In this document: positions 43,555 through 52,691 of the stretch, piece after piece
Position numbering within the stretch: the stretch's first letter is position 1
Layout: each line of letters opens with the position of its first letter
From: Agarivorans aestuarii
GTDB taxonomy: Bacteria > Pseudomonadota > Gammaproteobacteria > Enterobacterales > Celerinatantimonadaceae
Length of the DNA: 64,000 bases
Assembly (NCBI RefSeq): GCF_019670125.1
Contig: NZ_AP023033.1
Span: 3,337,001 to 3,401,000 of the forward strand
Direction: 5' to 3'
Notes under the pieces: generated by a model
The model's database searches: none
What the model saw: only the letters and a program-made list of their open reading frames with translations
Told to the model about the DNA's origin: nothing
Made by a program: the position numbers and the translations under genes

Positions 43555-43823
43555 TAGGGTCAGTTGACCTTTCGCGGTTAAATTTTGTTCGAAATAAAAT
43601 CGTTTTAGGCGCGGCAAGGAGTGTGCAGCCTAGTTATTCTAAGCAAATACGCCTTAACAAAGCGTAAAACGATTTTAGCCGAACCCTTCGGGCAGGAATT
43701 TGTGGCTCATTTCTACTGCGTTATCGGCTTCGCATGTAGGCTAGCTACACATTAAAGCCTCTGCCTTGTAAAAATACCCCACAAACTGCTGCAAAAATCA
43801 GCTCGAAAGGTCAACAGACCCTA
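43555..43823. mobile_element. MITE-like element, family B (269 bp)
   Basis: TAGGGTCAGTTGACCTTTCG (43555-43574) and its near-perfect complement at 43804-43823 differ at one position, forming 20-bp terminal inverted repeats. An internal hairpin pairs AAAATCGTTTTA (43596-43607) with TAAAACGATTTT (43665-43676) perfectly. No transposase or ORF lies inside. Its right end overlaps the last codons of the EamA gene. Confidence 0.85.
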
Positions 43824-44694
43824 AAAACTTATACAAGTTTTGGCCAAATACACAAGATATCAAACCCAATAAAACTAAAGCTGCCCCAAGCCACTCCAAG
43901 TGAGTTAAGCTCTCATCAAAAACTAGGTTGGCAGTCAACATTCCCACTACAGGCACCAACAGGGCAAAAGGTGTTACAGCAGCGGCGCTATACTTAGCCA
44001 GTAGATGCCCCCAAATGGCAAAGGCAAGTAAGGTAGAAATAAACCCAACATAAGCTAAAGCTAACCAAGTTGAAGTTTGAGCACTTACTAGCAACTGATA
44101 AGGCGTATTGGTTTCAAATAAATATGAAAAAGCCAACAAAGGTAATGGAGGAATCAGACTCACCCACACCATAAAATGCAGCACATTAACGCCTTTCGCC
44201 TGCTTCATAAACAAGTTAGAAACGGCCCAAGACAAGGCCGCCAAAAGCAACAACAGCAAGCTTATCAAGCTGAGGTTCTCGGAGCTCAAGCCAAAAAACA
44301 GCGCAAAACCAAGGCTAGACAAGCTTATTCCCGCTAGCTGGTAAGTGGTAATTTTCTCTTTAAACCAAATAAAGCTGAGCAAAATAGTGAACATCACTTG
44401 TGCTTGCAATAACAAGGACGACAAACCGGCCGATGCCCCAACCTGCATGGCCACAAACAGTAAGCTAAACTTGATCACTCCCAAAAACACGCCCACGGCG
44501 ACTACGTTGCGCACCGCTGTTTTAGGAAAAGGTACAAAGAACACCGCAGGTATTGCCACAATGGCAAAACGCAAAGCAGAGAACAATACTGGTGGAAGCT
44601 CCGTTAAACCCAACTTAATTACTGAGAAGTTCACTCCCCAAATAGTGGCTACGATTAAGGCAAACAGAATATCAATAGGCTTCATAGTATCCAT
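43798..44694 (-). CDS. EamA-family (DMT) transporter, O-acetylserine/cysteine exporter-like
   Basis: This is a ten-TM drug/metabolite transporter of 298 residues with two EamA repeats. The start DILFALIVATIWGVNFSVIK, the first-half SLLLQAQVMFTILLSFIWFK and the second-half TPFALLVPVVGMLTANLVFD align well with E. coli EamA, an exporter of O-acetylserine and cysteine. The substrate here is inferred only from that resemblance. The last residues GSVDLSS and the TGA stop come from the terminal repeat of the family B element, so the native tail has been replaced. Two possible ATGs exist at 44694 and 44685. Confidence 0.82.
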   Translation of the reverse strand: MDTMKPIDILFALIVATIWGVNFSVIKLGLTELPPVLFSALRFAIVAIPAVFFVPFPKTAVRNVVAVGVFLGVIKFSLLFVAMQVGASAGLSSLLLQAQVMFTILLSFIWFKEKITTYQLAGISLSSLGFALFFGLSSENLSLISLLLLLLAALSWAVSNLFMKQAKGVNVLHFMVWVSLIPPLPLLAFSYLFETNTPYQLLVSAQTSTWLALAYVGFISTLLAFAIWGHLLAKYSAAAVTPFALLVPVVGMLTANLVFDESLTHLEWLGAALVLLGLISCVFGQNLYKFLGSVDLSS

Positions 44695-44961
44695 GGGCGA
44701 AGACAGGAGTGCTTATCCAGCCTAACCGCAAGTGTTAAAGGCGTCAAAGCTGATTCAAGAACCCAACAACAAACCCCTTACCCTAACAACGAAGCTCCAC
44801 CTCCCCAGCGGCAAGTTATAGCCACAGAAAAACCTTTAAAGAGCGAAACAAAAACCAAGGTATTGAGTAAACGAATATGAGAAGATGCCCTCAATAGATA
44901 GAAGTGACCATTTTATGAGACTTTTTGACGTAAAATGTAAATAGTATGAGTAGTAAATACG

Positions 44962-45975
44962 ATGAAAGAATTTGATATTGGGTTTGTTCGGCTTAACTTC
45001 ATTAAGCCCTTGCTCAATGGCTTATACGCAGAGTATGCGATTAAGCCTGATGAACTTGGCATTCCTTCGGCTTTGCTTGAAGAACCTCTCACACTTATCC
45101 CCGTAAACGTCGCCAATCGCTGGTTTGAACAAGCCGAACACTTAAGCCAAGACCCACTTTTTATGCTTAAGCTTACCCCGCATATTGGTTTTGAAAATGT
45201 AGAACTGTTTAACAAATGGGTTTACCACACACCTGATTTTGTAGTGACATTTCGCCGTATTAACTATGGTTGTTCGATGCTACAGTCAGGTTGCTCATTG
45301 AGCGGGTTACAGTCAGGAAATATTGTGAAATGGGCATACAATAACCCCTATGCAAGCCACCAAGCGCGCCTGCATGATAGCCTGCGTATGGCAATTATGA
45401 TGTTCAACATGTTGCGTTATTACTTAGGTGAAGATTTCACGCCTTTGCAAGTAAACCTAACCGGTCCAACAGCAGACCTTAAACAACTGGAAGCTTTTTT
45501 TGGCTGCAAGGTTAAACAAAGTAGCGCTCAAACCGAAGTATGGCTTAATGCTTCAGTTACCCATTTAGACGAAAATAGCCAGTGGGAGAGGCATGCTCCA
45601 CTGCGCTTAAATGACGCCCAGCTCGACGAATACATTAATATCCCTCAGCCTCACGACACGGTTAAATCATTATATTCACTAATAAACTTTTCCCGCTATT
45701 ACGGACGCCCGAACGTAGACTTTTTGGCCGACTGCTTGAGTATATCGCGTCAACAATTACAACGCCGCTTATTGGCCCATGGCTGGAATTTTTCAGCCAT
45801 GACAGCCAACGTATTATGTAACGAAGCGGTACAGTATCTATTTAAGGGCTATGACATTAATAACATTGCCCAGCGTTTATCTTATAGCAATGAGCAAAGT
45901 TTTTGCCGCGCCTTTAAACGCTTACGTGGTGTAACACCTTATCAATATTTGCAAAAGCTTAAGGCTAAAACCTAA
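44962..45975 (+). CDS. AraC-family regulator with Arabinose_bd-like N-terminal domain
   Basis: This 337-residue regulator has the N-terminal domain common in OruR/ArgR-type AraC proteins (GIPSALLEEPLTLIPVNVAN; RWFEQAEHLSQDPLFMLKL). The C-terminal double helix-turn-helix covers about 235-335: VDFLADCLSISRQQLQRRLL, then NNIAQRLSYSNEQSFCRAFK, then RLRGVTPYQYLQ. The effector is unknown. It is divergent from the EamA gene across 267 bases, so it may control that exporter. It converges on the GFA gene with three bases between stops. Confidence 0.87.
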   Translation: MKEFDIGFVRLNFIKPLLNGLYAEYAIKPDELGIPSALLEEPLTLIPVNVANRWFEQAEHLSQDPLFMLKLTPHIGFENVELFNKWVYHTPDFVVTFRRINYGCSMLQSGCSLSGLQSGNIVKWAYNNPYASHQARLHDSLRMAIMMFNMLRYYLGEDFTPLQVNLTGPTADLKQLEAFFGCKVKQSSAQTEVWLNASVTHLDENSQWERHAPLRLNDAQLDEYINIPQPHDTVKSLYSLINFSRYYGRPNVDFLADCLSISRQQLQRRLLAHGWNFSAMTANVLCNEAVQYLFKGYDINNIAQRLSYSNEQSFCRAFKRLRGVTPYQYLQKLKAKT

Positions 45976-45978
45976 CAC

Positions 45979-46386
45979 CTACTCACGCCCTTCTTGGTGT
46001 TGCGGTAAGTTATCGCAAATATCGAACCAGTTAGCTTTATAAGCTACAAAGATATGTGCGTCTGGTTTTAGCTTTATCTCATTATCAAGAGTAGCCAAGC
46101 TAAACTCTATAAAACGGCCATCATCATTGGCGGGAGCAAAGCTTAAGCTTGAGCCACACTCACTGCAAAATTGTCTTACAGTGCCATTCTCAGCGGTGAA
46201 TTTCTTTAAGTATTCCAAACCGCTTGTCCAGCGAAAGTTCTCGGTTTTAGCTTCACCGTAGGTTGCAAAAGCAGCCCCATGAAACTTTCTGCACATACTG
46301 CAATGACAATGCCCCATTCGAGGCTCAAGTTGCTCAACTTGATAGCTCACTTTTCCACATAAACAACGCCCTGTCATTTTGCTCAT
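45979..46386 (-). CDS. GFA-family zinc protein (DUF636, glutathione-dependent formaldehyde-activating enzyme-like)
   Basis: This 135-residue protein has the GFA zinc-binding pattern: GRCLCGKVSYQ near residue 8, GHCHCSMCRKFHGAAFATYG near 28 and RQFCSECGSSL near 78. These seven Cys residues hold two zinc ions in the family. Members are related to the Gfa enzyme that condenses formaldehyde with glutathione, but most have unknown reactions. AAGGAATT before the ATG at 46386 selects this start over the longer frame from 46404. Confidence 0.85.
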   Translation of the reverse strand: MSKMTGRCLCGKVSYQVEQLEPRMGHCHCSMCRKFHGAAFATYGEAKTENFRWTSGLEYLKKFTAENGTVRQFCSECGSSLSFAPANDDGRFIEFSLATLDNEIKLKPDAHIFVAYKANWFDICDNLPQHQEGRE

Positions 46387-46527
46387 AGCGAATTCCTTAA
46401 CCAATAATGGGAATGAATTATCACCTTACACTGATGATCCCCGTTTGTTGAGCAGTCAAAAGTATGCCAAGATCAGGCTCTGTTACTATGACGTATTCGA
46501 ATACCCCCAATTAAAGGACTCGACCTA

Positions 46528-46998
46528 ATGTTGAAGATCATCAACAACAAGGACTTTTCAGACTTTAGCGATAAGGCTAAAGCAGCACCACGCCAGCGCA
46601 GCCATCACAATTTACATGAAAGCTTAGACGCAGGTGTGCAACGCTTGTTTATCGCCACCGAGCCCGATACCTACATGCGCCCACATCGCCATAGCGAAGC
46701 CCATAAATGGGAGCTATTTTTAGTATTAAAAGGTCAATTAGACTTACTCATTTTTAATGAACAAGGCGAACTTACCGAGCGCCATAGCCTGTCACCGGAG
46801 ACCAATCGCGCCATCGAAGTGCCACCTAACACTTGGCATGGTTATGCCTGTATGCAGGCTGGTACTGTAGGCTTAGAGATAAAAGAAGGCGCTTATGTGC
46901 CCACACCTTCAGAAGATTTTGCCCCTTGGTCACCCGCCGAAGGTGAAGAAGGCGCAGATGCCTACCGTGAATGGATGCGTAGCGCTCAGGTGAAATAG
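46528..46998 (+). CDS. WbuC-family cupin metalloprotein
   Basis: This is a 156-residue single cupin. The metal-binding first motif reads MRPHRHSEAHKWELFLVLKG near residue 50 and the second IEVPPNTWHGYACMQAGTVG near 94. This corresponds to the WbuC family, often found near O-antigen genes but also alone. The reaction is unknown. The ATG is preceded by AAAGGA. No polysaccharide cluster is nearby here, so a link to surface sugars is not supported by context. Confidence 0.82.
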   Translation: MLKIINNKDFSDFSDKAKAAPRQRSHHNLHESLDAGVQRLFIATEPDTYMRPHRHSEAHKWELFLVLKGQLDLLIFNEQGELTERHSLSPETNRAIEVPPNTWHGYACMQAGTVGLEIKEGAYVPTPSEDFAPWSPAEGEEGADAYREWMRSAQVK

Positions 46999-47136
46999 CC
47001 AGCAAACGATGTTTAGCTGAGTACCGCTCGGCTAAACAAAACATCGAGTATTCTCAAGCGCTTATTCCGTATTACTGAAAAAGCCGCTAATATCAAAGCA
47101 CTGTCATTAAATGTCTGATGGAGCAGCCACTACTTA

Positions 47137-48264
47137 ATGCGCCTCTTAGCTGTTGTATTATTAGTCACCTCTTCTAGCCTTAGCCTTTTGCTTGCTGCAG
47201 AGACCTCTCTTCCCGAGGACGAGCAAACGCCACAATCTGTCGCTGAACAATTTCAACAAGACTACTTTAGTGCTCTAGATTTGGATGACGATAAAGATTG
47301 GATCCAATTAGACTCTGGCGAAGTTGTTCAAGGGGAACTAGAAGAGCTTTATCAAAAAGAAGTATTGTTCGACAGTGACGAATTAGACGACCTAAACATA
47401 GATATTGACGATATTCAGCGCCTACGCACAGCTAACTGGTTTCAAGTAAATTTACGAGGTTTAGGCGTGGTACGCGGCCGCCTAATGGTAGACAAAGACG
47501 GCGTTACTATTGTTGGCAAAGACACACATTATGCCTCTCGCCAAGATGTTATTTCTGTGTACCGGGTAGCCGAACGAGAAGCCGATCGCTGGGAAAACAA
47601 AGCCACCCTAAGTGCCAACATTGCCAGCGGTAATACCAATACCTTAGAGATTAATGGCAAACTTAACAGTGAACGAAAAACCGCACTTAATCGAACCATA
47701 ATTACCTACCTCGGGGTGATTTCTGAATCCAATGATGAAACCACCGCGCGAAACCACCGAGTCACCCTCTCTCACGATTTATACAAACATCATGATTGGT
47801 TCTTTCGCCCTATATTGGCAGATTTCTACCACGCGCCACTGAAAAATATCAAACTGCAAAGCCAATTGGCCTCGCAAGTGGGTTACATACCAGTAGACGA
47901 TGATGACAAAAAATGGGAGCTGTCTATTGGTCCTTCTTGGCAACAGACTCGCTTTGAAGAAGTCACCGAAGGCAGTTCTAACAAAGAAAGCAGCCTCGGT
48001 TTATCCTTTGGTTCTAACTTCGAAATAGACATCACCAAAGACATTGAGCTCACTCACGACTATCAAATGACCTTGTCTCAGACAAAGACCGGTGGTTACC
48101 AACACCACAATCTACTCAACCTAGCCATTGATATTACTGATGATCTAGATTTAGATATCGATTTTATTTGGGATTACACCGAGTCCCCCACAGCAGACTC
48201 CGATGATATAACACCGGATAGAAATGACTATCGCTTAGTGATAGGTATCGGTTTAGATTTCTAA
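47137..48264 (+). CDS. DUF481 outer-membrane beta-barrel protein (YdiY-like)
   Basis: This exported protein of 375 residues has a signal peptide (MRLLAVVLLVTSSSLSLLLA), then an acidic linker, a small N-terminal domain (DWIQLDSGEVVQGELEELYQ) and a DUF481 barrel. The barrel starts KATLSANIASGNTNTLEING near 160 and alternates short beta strands to the terminal residues YRLVIGIGLDF. The final Phe is the usual C-terminal signature for barrel assembly. E. coli YdiY is of this family, with no firm function. A clean terminator follows directly. Confidence 0.85.
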   Translation: MRLLAVVLLVTSSSLSLLLAAETSLPEDEQTPQSVAEQFQQDYFSALDLDDDKDWIQLDSGEVVQGELEELYQKEVLFDSDELDDLNIDIDDIQRLRTANWFQVNLRGLGVVRGRLMVDKDGVTIVGKDTHYASRQDVISVYRVAEREADRWENKATLSANIASGNTNTLEINGKLNSERKTALNRTIITYLGVISESNDETTARNHRVTLSHDLYKHHDWFFRPILADFYHAPLKNIKLQSQLASQVGYIPVDDDDKKWELSIGPSWQQTRFEEVTEGSSNKESSLGLSFGSNFEIDITKDIELTHDYQMTLSQTKTGGYQHHNLLNLAIDITDDLDLDIDFIWDYTESPTADSDDITPDRNDYRLVIGIGLDF

Positions 48265-48270
48265 ACAAAA

Positions 48271-48290
48271 AAGCACCTGTTAAGGTGCTT
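48271..48290. terminator. bidirectional terminator between DUF481 and glcB genes
   Basis: AAGCACCT-GTTA-AGGTGCTT is a perfect 8-bp stem flanked by AAAAA to the left and TTTTA to the right. It serves both convergent genes. Confidence 0.9.
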
Positions 48291-48313
48291 TTTATTAATT
48301 GAAAACATTTACC

Positions 48314-50512
48314 CTATTGGGATTTAAATTCACGTCGCCACGCGTGTAACAAGGGCTCGGTATAGCCACTAGGCTGCTCACAGCCTTTAAATACCAAATC
48401 TAGTGCTGCTTGATAGGCACAACTGGTAGCAACATTGCCTGCCATATTCAAATAAGCGGGATCGCCACTGTTTTGCTCATCAACCAATGCGGCAATCACT
48501 TCGAAACGCTGCTTCACTATGTCTTCACTCACAATGTTGTGTTTTAACCAGTTTGCCACGTGCTGACTAGATATACGCAAGGTCGCGCGATCTTCCATTA
48601 AACCTACGCCATTAATATCTGGCACCTTAGAACAGCCAACGCCCTGCTCTACCCAACGAACAACATAACCAAGAATACCTTGGATGTTGTTATCTAGTTC
48701 AGCGATAAGTTGTTGCTCAGTCCACGTGGTATCGGTCGCCAATGGCGGCGTTAATAAGTCACCTAAGTAACGCTGATCGTCACTACTTAGCGCCTCTAAT
48801 AGTTGATTTTGAATACTCGATACATTTACCTGGTGGTAATGCATCGCATGCAGCGTTGCCGCAGTGGGTGAAGGAACCCAGGCCGTGCTAGCGCCGCTTT
48901 CTGGGTGGGCTTGTTTAGCCTGCATCATAGCTGCCATCATCTCGGGCATGGCCCACATGCCTTTACCTATTTGTGCTTTGCCGTGCAAACCACAAGCAAG
49001 GCCGGCTTGAACATTGTTGAGTTCATAAGCTTTAATCCACACGCTTTCTTTTATATCACCTTTTGGCACCATAGCGCCGGCAGCCATGCTAGTGTGAATT
49101 TCATCCCCAGTTCTATCTAAGAAACCAGTGTTAATAAACACCACTCGCTGATGAGCTTCTGATATACACGCTTTTAAATTAACACTGGTGCGACGTTCTT
49201 CATCCATTATGCCCAATTTAATGGTGTTAGCTGTAAGACCGATAAGCTCTTCAACGGCTGCAAAAATTTGATTACTAAATGCAACCTCTTCTGGGCCATG
49301 CATCTTAGGTTTAACAATGTAAATCGACCCTTCGCGGGAGTTGCGATAAGGGCTATTTCCAAGCAAATCATGTTTAGCGATGAGGCTGGTAAACACAGCG
49401 TCAAGTAAACCTTCTGGAACCTCATTGCCCTTGGCGTCTAACATTAGGTTGTTGGTCATCAGGTGACCCACGTTACGCACAAACATTAACGAGCGTCCAC
49501 TTAAGCTAAAGCCGTGACCTTGAGTATTAATGTATTGGCGGTTAGGCGCCAGCTCGCGAGTAATCTGTTTGCCGTTTTTGGTTAAGCTTTCATTCAATGT
49601 TCCGCACATTAAACCTAACCAGTTTTTGTAAACTTCCACTTTATCTTCGGCGTCTACCGCGGCAATAGAGTCTTCACAATCCATAATGGTGGTAAGTGCT
49701 GACTCCAATACAATGTCTTTTACATTGGCACTGTCTTGCGCGCCAATTTGGTGTTCTTCATCAAACTGGATTTCAATATGTAGCCCATGGTGTTGCAACA
49801 AAATCGCCGAAGGCTGCTCAGCATCTCCTTGGTAGCCCGCAAGGTGAGAGGCTTCTTCCAAGGTGGTATTCGAACCGTCTTTAAGACCTACCAATAAACC
49901 ACCAGAAAGCACGCTGTATTTGGTTGCATCAGCATGGCTGCCATGAGCCAAGGGACAATGTTTATCAAGTAATGCGCGGCCATAAGCAATAACCGCTTCT
50001 CCACGCGCAGGGTTATAGGCAGAGCCGGGGGCAAGCTCACCACTTTGCTCAATCACATCGGTACCATAGAGCGCATCATACAAACTGCCCCAGCGAGCAT
50101 TAGCAGCATTTAAGGCATAGCGAGCATTCATTACCGGTACCACCAACTGGGGGCCTGCTAATAGAGCTAGTTCACGGTCTACTTTTGATGTAGCAAGGCT
50201 AACTTGATCAGGCGCTTTAACCAGATAATTAATATCTTGTAGAAACTGCTGGTAAGCTTGAGTATCGATGGGGGCTGGATGCTGCTGATGCCATTGGTCA
50301 ATTTGGCTTTGTAAGCTATCACGCTTAGCCAACAAATCTTGGTTTTTATTAATGAAGTGATCTAAATAGGCTTCTAGCCCAGACCAAAAGCTGTCTTGCT
50401 CAACACCAGAGTTTGGCAAAACATCCTGATTAATAAACTGATAAAGCAAATTCGATACTTGGTAGTGTTCCAGCTGATGATAGCTAGATGCGTTATTAGT
50501 CGGTTTACTCAT
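48314..50512 (-). CDS. glcB: malate synthase G
   Basis: This enzyme condenses glyoxylate with acetyl-CoA to malate in the glyoxylate cycle or glycolate use. The 732-residue length fits the monomeric G isoform, not the ~530-residue A form. [20 protein letters not shown] near 335 contains the active-site Arg, [16 protein letters not shown] near 425 the catalytic acidic region, and [20 protein letters not shown] near 630 the C-terminal Asp. Both the Mg and acetyl-CoA contact regions are therefore present. The ATG at 50512 has AAAGGA upstream. Isocitrate lyase and glycolate oxidase genes are not in the window. A 46-codon ORF lies just upstream in the same direction. Confidence 0.95.
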   Translation of the reverse strand: MSKPTNNASSYHQLEHYQVSNLLYQFINQDVLPNSGVEQDSFWSGLEAYLDHFINKNQDLLAKRDSLQSQIDQWHQQHPAPIDTQAYQQFLQDINYLVKAPDQVSLATSKVDRELALLAGPQLVVPVMNARYALNAANARWGSLYDALYGTDVIEQSGELAPGSAYNPARGEAVIAYGRALLDKHCPLAHGSHADATKYSVLSGGLLVGLKDGSNTTLEEASHLAGYQGDAEQPSAILLQHHGLHIEIQFDEEHQIGAQDSANVKDIVLESALTTIMDCEDSIAAVDAEDKVEVYKNWLGLMCGTLNESLTKNGKQITRELAPNRQYINTQGHGFSLSGRSLMFVRNVGHLMTNNLMLDAKGNEVPEGLLDAVFTSLIAKHDLLGNSPYRNSREGSIYIVKPKMHGPEEVAFSNQIFAAVEELIGLTANTIKLGIMDEERRTSVNLKACISEAHQRVVFINTGFLDRTGDEIHTSMAAGAMVPKGDIKESVWIKAYELNNVQAGLACGLHGKAQIGKGMWAMPEMMAAMMQAKQAHPESGASTAWVPSPTAATLHAMHYHQVNVSSIQNQLLEALSSDDQRYLGDLLTPPLATDTTWTEQQLIAELDNNIQGILGYVVRWVEQGVGCSKVPDINGVGLMEDRATLRISSQHVANWLKHNIVSEDIVKQRFEVIAALVDEQNSGDPAYLNMAGNVATSCAYQAALDLVFKGCEQPSGYTEPLLHAWRREFKSQ

Positions 50513-50549
50513 CAAACGTTCCTTTATTTTATAGTTATTATGTAGTTAA

Positions 50550-50565
50550 CGAAGTTAGAACTTCG
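50550..50565. repeat. perfect palindrome in the glcB leader
   Basis: CGAAGTT-AG-AACTTCG is a perfect 7-bp inverted repeat 38 bases upstream of the glcB ATG. It may be a regulator site or an mRNA hairpin. Confidence 0.55.
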
Positions 50566-50695
50566 CTAATTGGTTCATGTTACCCTTAACAGTGTTGCAA
50601 GCCCGACGAGTAACTCGACGCGCAATAGATTTCAGATTAGCATCCCATACTCGGCCCATGAATAACAATTGGCCAAATGTAGCATTTGCAATCAT
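50555..50695 (-). CDS. possible small basic protein or leader ORF upstream of glcB (46 residues)
   Basis: A 46-codon ORF with an ATG at 50695 and TAA at 50555 precedes glcB by 42 bases on the same strand. It begins MIANATFGQLLFMGRVWDAN and continues LKSIARRVTRRACNTVKGNM, with a net positive charge. GAGA lies close to the ATG. The stop codon lies inside a perfect palindrome (50550-50565). I recognise no family. It could be a real small protein, a leader ORF regulating glcB, or chance. Confidence 0.35.
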   Translation of the reverse strand: MIANATFGQLLFMGRVWDANLKSIARRVTRRACNTVKGNMNQLAKF

Positions 50696-50808
50696 ACATC
50701 TCTTTGCTAGTATTTTTCAAACACTCGTTTGAATCTGTTTCTAACTTGCGTTTCAATCTGTAAATAACACCGCGCTAGCACAGCGTATAACCAAAATGGG
50801 GCAAGGAC

Positions 50809-51726
50809 TTGCTAAGGTTTATCACTCGCTACTCTACTCAGCTATTAGCCAGCTGTGTTTTCATCGGCTTTGCGCTGCCTAACTTCTCTAATGCCTTACT
50901 GCCTTTTTTACCGGCGGTACTGTTTGCTTTAATGTTATTTACCATCGTAAGTTTGAACATCAAAACCTTAGTTAAAGACTTAGCCCAAACATCAATTTGG
51001 CTTTACGCAATTTGGCATACGCTTGGTTTAAGCGCTTTGATCATGCTAATTGCTTGGTTTTTCAATGTTAACAGCCAACTCTACTTGGCCATTGCAGCCA
51101 CTTGCGCTACCGGTTCTCTGTTTGCCAGTCCAGCGATAGTGCGCTCTATAGGCTTAGATGCTCAACGCTGTATGGCTATGACAATTGCGTCTACTTTGTT
51201 AATGCCTGGCGTATTACTGCTTAATAGTCATCTGTTTAGCCACTTTAGTCATAGCGAGCAATTGCAACTAGACATGCAGGTTTATGGCCAACGTTTAGCA
51301 ATTTTCATCATATTACCTATTATTATCAGTTTGTTACTGCACAAACTGCTCAAGCAACAACTGATCGACAAGGCCCTTATTCAGGTCCGGCCGGTAACCA
51401 TAGTATTGGTGTTTTTTTTCCCTTTGGGTCTAATGGGAGCATTTCGCGAGGTGTATAACACCAGCCCAGCAGTAGCCTTAGAGTATTTGGCCATTGCCAG
51501 TGCAGCCTGTTTAATTGCTTTTGTTGCTAGCTTTTTGTTGTACCTAAATAAAGGAAAAGAGCTCGCCATAATTAGTGGGGTAACTGCCACTAATCGTAAT
51601 GTTTTGCTCACCTATAGTATTACCGGTAGCTTTTTAGGGATTGAATACATGATTTATATGGGGGCAATTCAGCTGCCAGTGTATTTGTTGCCAATGCTAG
51701 TAAAACTGACTTCACGCTCTCACTAA
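50809..51726 (+). CDS. bile acid:sodium symporter (BASS)-like permease
   Basis: This 305-residue membrane protein has about nine to ten hydrophobic segments. The central ATCATGSLFASPAIVRSIGL and the later SGVTATNRNVLLTYSI fit the BASS/ACR3-like fold, where two broken helices bind Na+ and substrate. The transported compound is unknown. The start is doubtful: the frame begins with TTG at 50809, where the nearest AAGGA is too close. The upstream ATG at 50796 is out of frame. It is followed at 39 bases by the PCD-like gene in the same direction. Confidence 0.68.
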   Translation: MLRFITRYSTQLLASCVFIGFALPNFSNALLPFLPAVLFALMLFTIVSLNIKTLVKDLAQTSIWLYAIWHTLGLSALIMLIAWFFNVNSQLYLAIAATCATGSLFASPAIVRSIGLDAQRCMAMTIASTLLMPGVLLLNSHLFSHFSHSEQLQLDMQVYGQRLAIFIILPIIISLLLHKLLKQQLIDKALIQVRPVTIVLVFFFPLGLMGAFREVYNTSPAVALEYLAIASAACLIAFVASFLLYLNKGKELAIISGVTATNRNVLLTYSITGSFLGIEYMIYMGAIQLPVYLLPMLVKLTSRSH

Positions 51727-51764
51727 ACTAATCTTATAGGTAATCAAACAAGTTAGAGGTAATT

Positions 51765-52070
51765 ATGAGTGAGCATGCGCTAAGCCAACCAGCTATTCAC
51801 CTAGCCTTAAAACACCTACCGACTTGGCAGTACCAAAATAACTTTATCGTAAACTCTTATCGGTTTAAAAACTTTGCACAAGCCTTTGAATTTATGGGAA
51901 GAGTAGCTGATTACGCAGAGCAGCAAAACCATCATCCAGATTGGTCCAACTGCTATAACAAGGTCGATATTTCATTAACCACCCACGAATTAGGCGGAGT
52001 AAGTGAACGTGACTTTAAATTGGCCACACTTATCGAAGACTTGTACCAACAATACTATCTCACCAAGTAG
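51765..52070 (+). CDS. pterin-4a-carbinolamine dehydratase-like protein
   Basis: This 101-residue protein is of the PCD/DCoH family, which dehydrates 4a-hydroxytetrahydrobiopterin after phenylalanine hydroxylase turnover. The active-site signature appears as [20 protein letters not shown], followed by [17 protein letters not shown]. This keeps the HHP and the second His. No phenylalanine hydroxylase is adjacent, so its role may be in another pterin pathway such as molybdopterin. GAGGTAATT precedes the ATG. Confidence 0.87.
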   Translation: MSEHALSQPAIHLALKHLPTWQYQNNFIVNSYRFKNFAQAFEFMGRVADYAEQQNHHPDWSNCYNKVDISLTTHELGGVSERDFKLATLIEDLYQQYYLTK

Positions 52071-52104
52071 GCAATGCTAATTGATGAGATAGTGATAGAT
52101 GCAA

Positions 52105-52578
52105 TTAAAGTTTAGCGGCATCTACGGCTTTTATTTCTGGCCAATTCTGGTTGGCGTCCACAATCAATTCACCAGTGTTTTCTAACCAACGCTGTTGAAC
52201 CTTTTTATCAAGGTTAAGGTAAAGCTTGCCGTCGACAATTTTCCATGCGGTTGGGTCGGTATCAAACTTCTTCTCCATGGCTACGCCAAAGGCACAATAA
52301 CCACCGTATTGAGGCGCGTACTTAGCTGGGTCAGCTTTAAATGCATCACGATTGTCTGCTGATGCAAAATGGTAGATAGCATTATTGTGAGTGGCGGTAT
52401 AGCTATTGTTACCTTGGGTTGGCTGACCACTGACAAAGTAAGCAACTGGATCATAGCCCTTAATGGCTAAATCATTGGCGTCTACGCTCATGCCTACATC
52501 GGCAGCAAAGCTAAAGCTGCTAACCGCTAGAGCAGCGGCAAGTAAGCTGGTACGAGTAAGTGCTTTTAGTGTATTCAT
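52105..52578 (-). CDS. exported YHS-domain protein
   Basis: This protein of about 157 residues has a signal peptide (MNTLKALTRTSLLAAALAVS, then SFSFA). The YHS domain follows: LAIKGYDPVAYFVSGQPTQG, then NAIYHFASADNRDAFKADPA and KYAPQYGGYCAFGVA. YHS domains often bind metals such as copper through a single Cys, here CAFG. The protein is probably periplasmic. The second ATG (52578) has GGAG at proper spacing and is preferred over 52584. It is divergent from an AraC-type regulator. Confidence 0.82.
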   Translation of the reverse strand: MNTLKALTRTSLLAAALAVSSFSFAADVGMSVDANDLAIKGYDPVAYFVSGQPTQGNNSYTATHNNAIYHFASADNRDAFKADPAKYAPQYGGYCAFGVAMEKKFDTDPTAWKIVDGKLYLNLDKKVQQRWLENTGELIVDANQNWPEIKAVDAAKL

Positions 52579-52691
52579 TTTCATTCTCCAAATAGTTGTG
52601 TGCTAAGCGACAATGAAACATTAACGGCTTGCTCCGGTCTGTTGGGATACAATCGTTCAGCATTTAGTGCAAAAAGTACGGAATAACTAAA

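Noticed and set aside
43094..43823. Full insertion sequence at 43.1-43.8 kb
   Set aside because: Terminal repeats are present but there is no transposase frame; the two elements are short and different.
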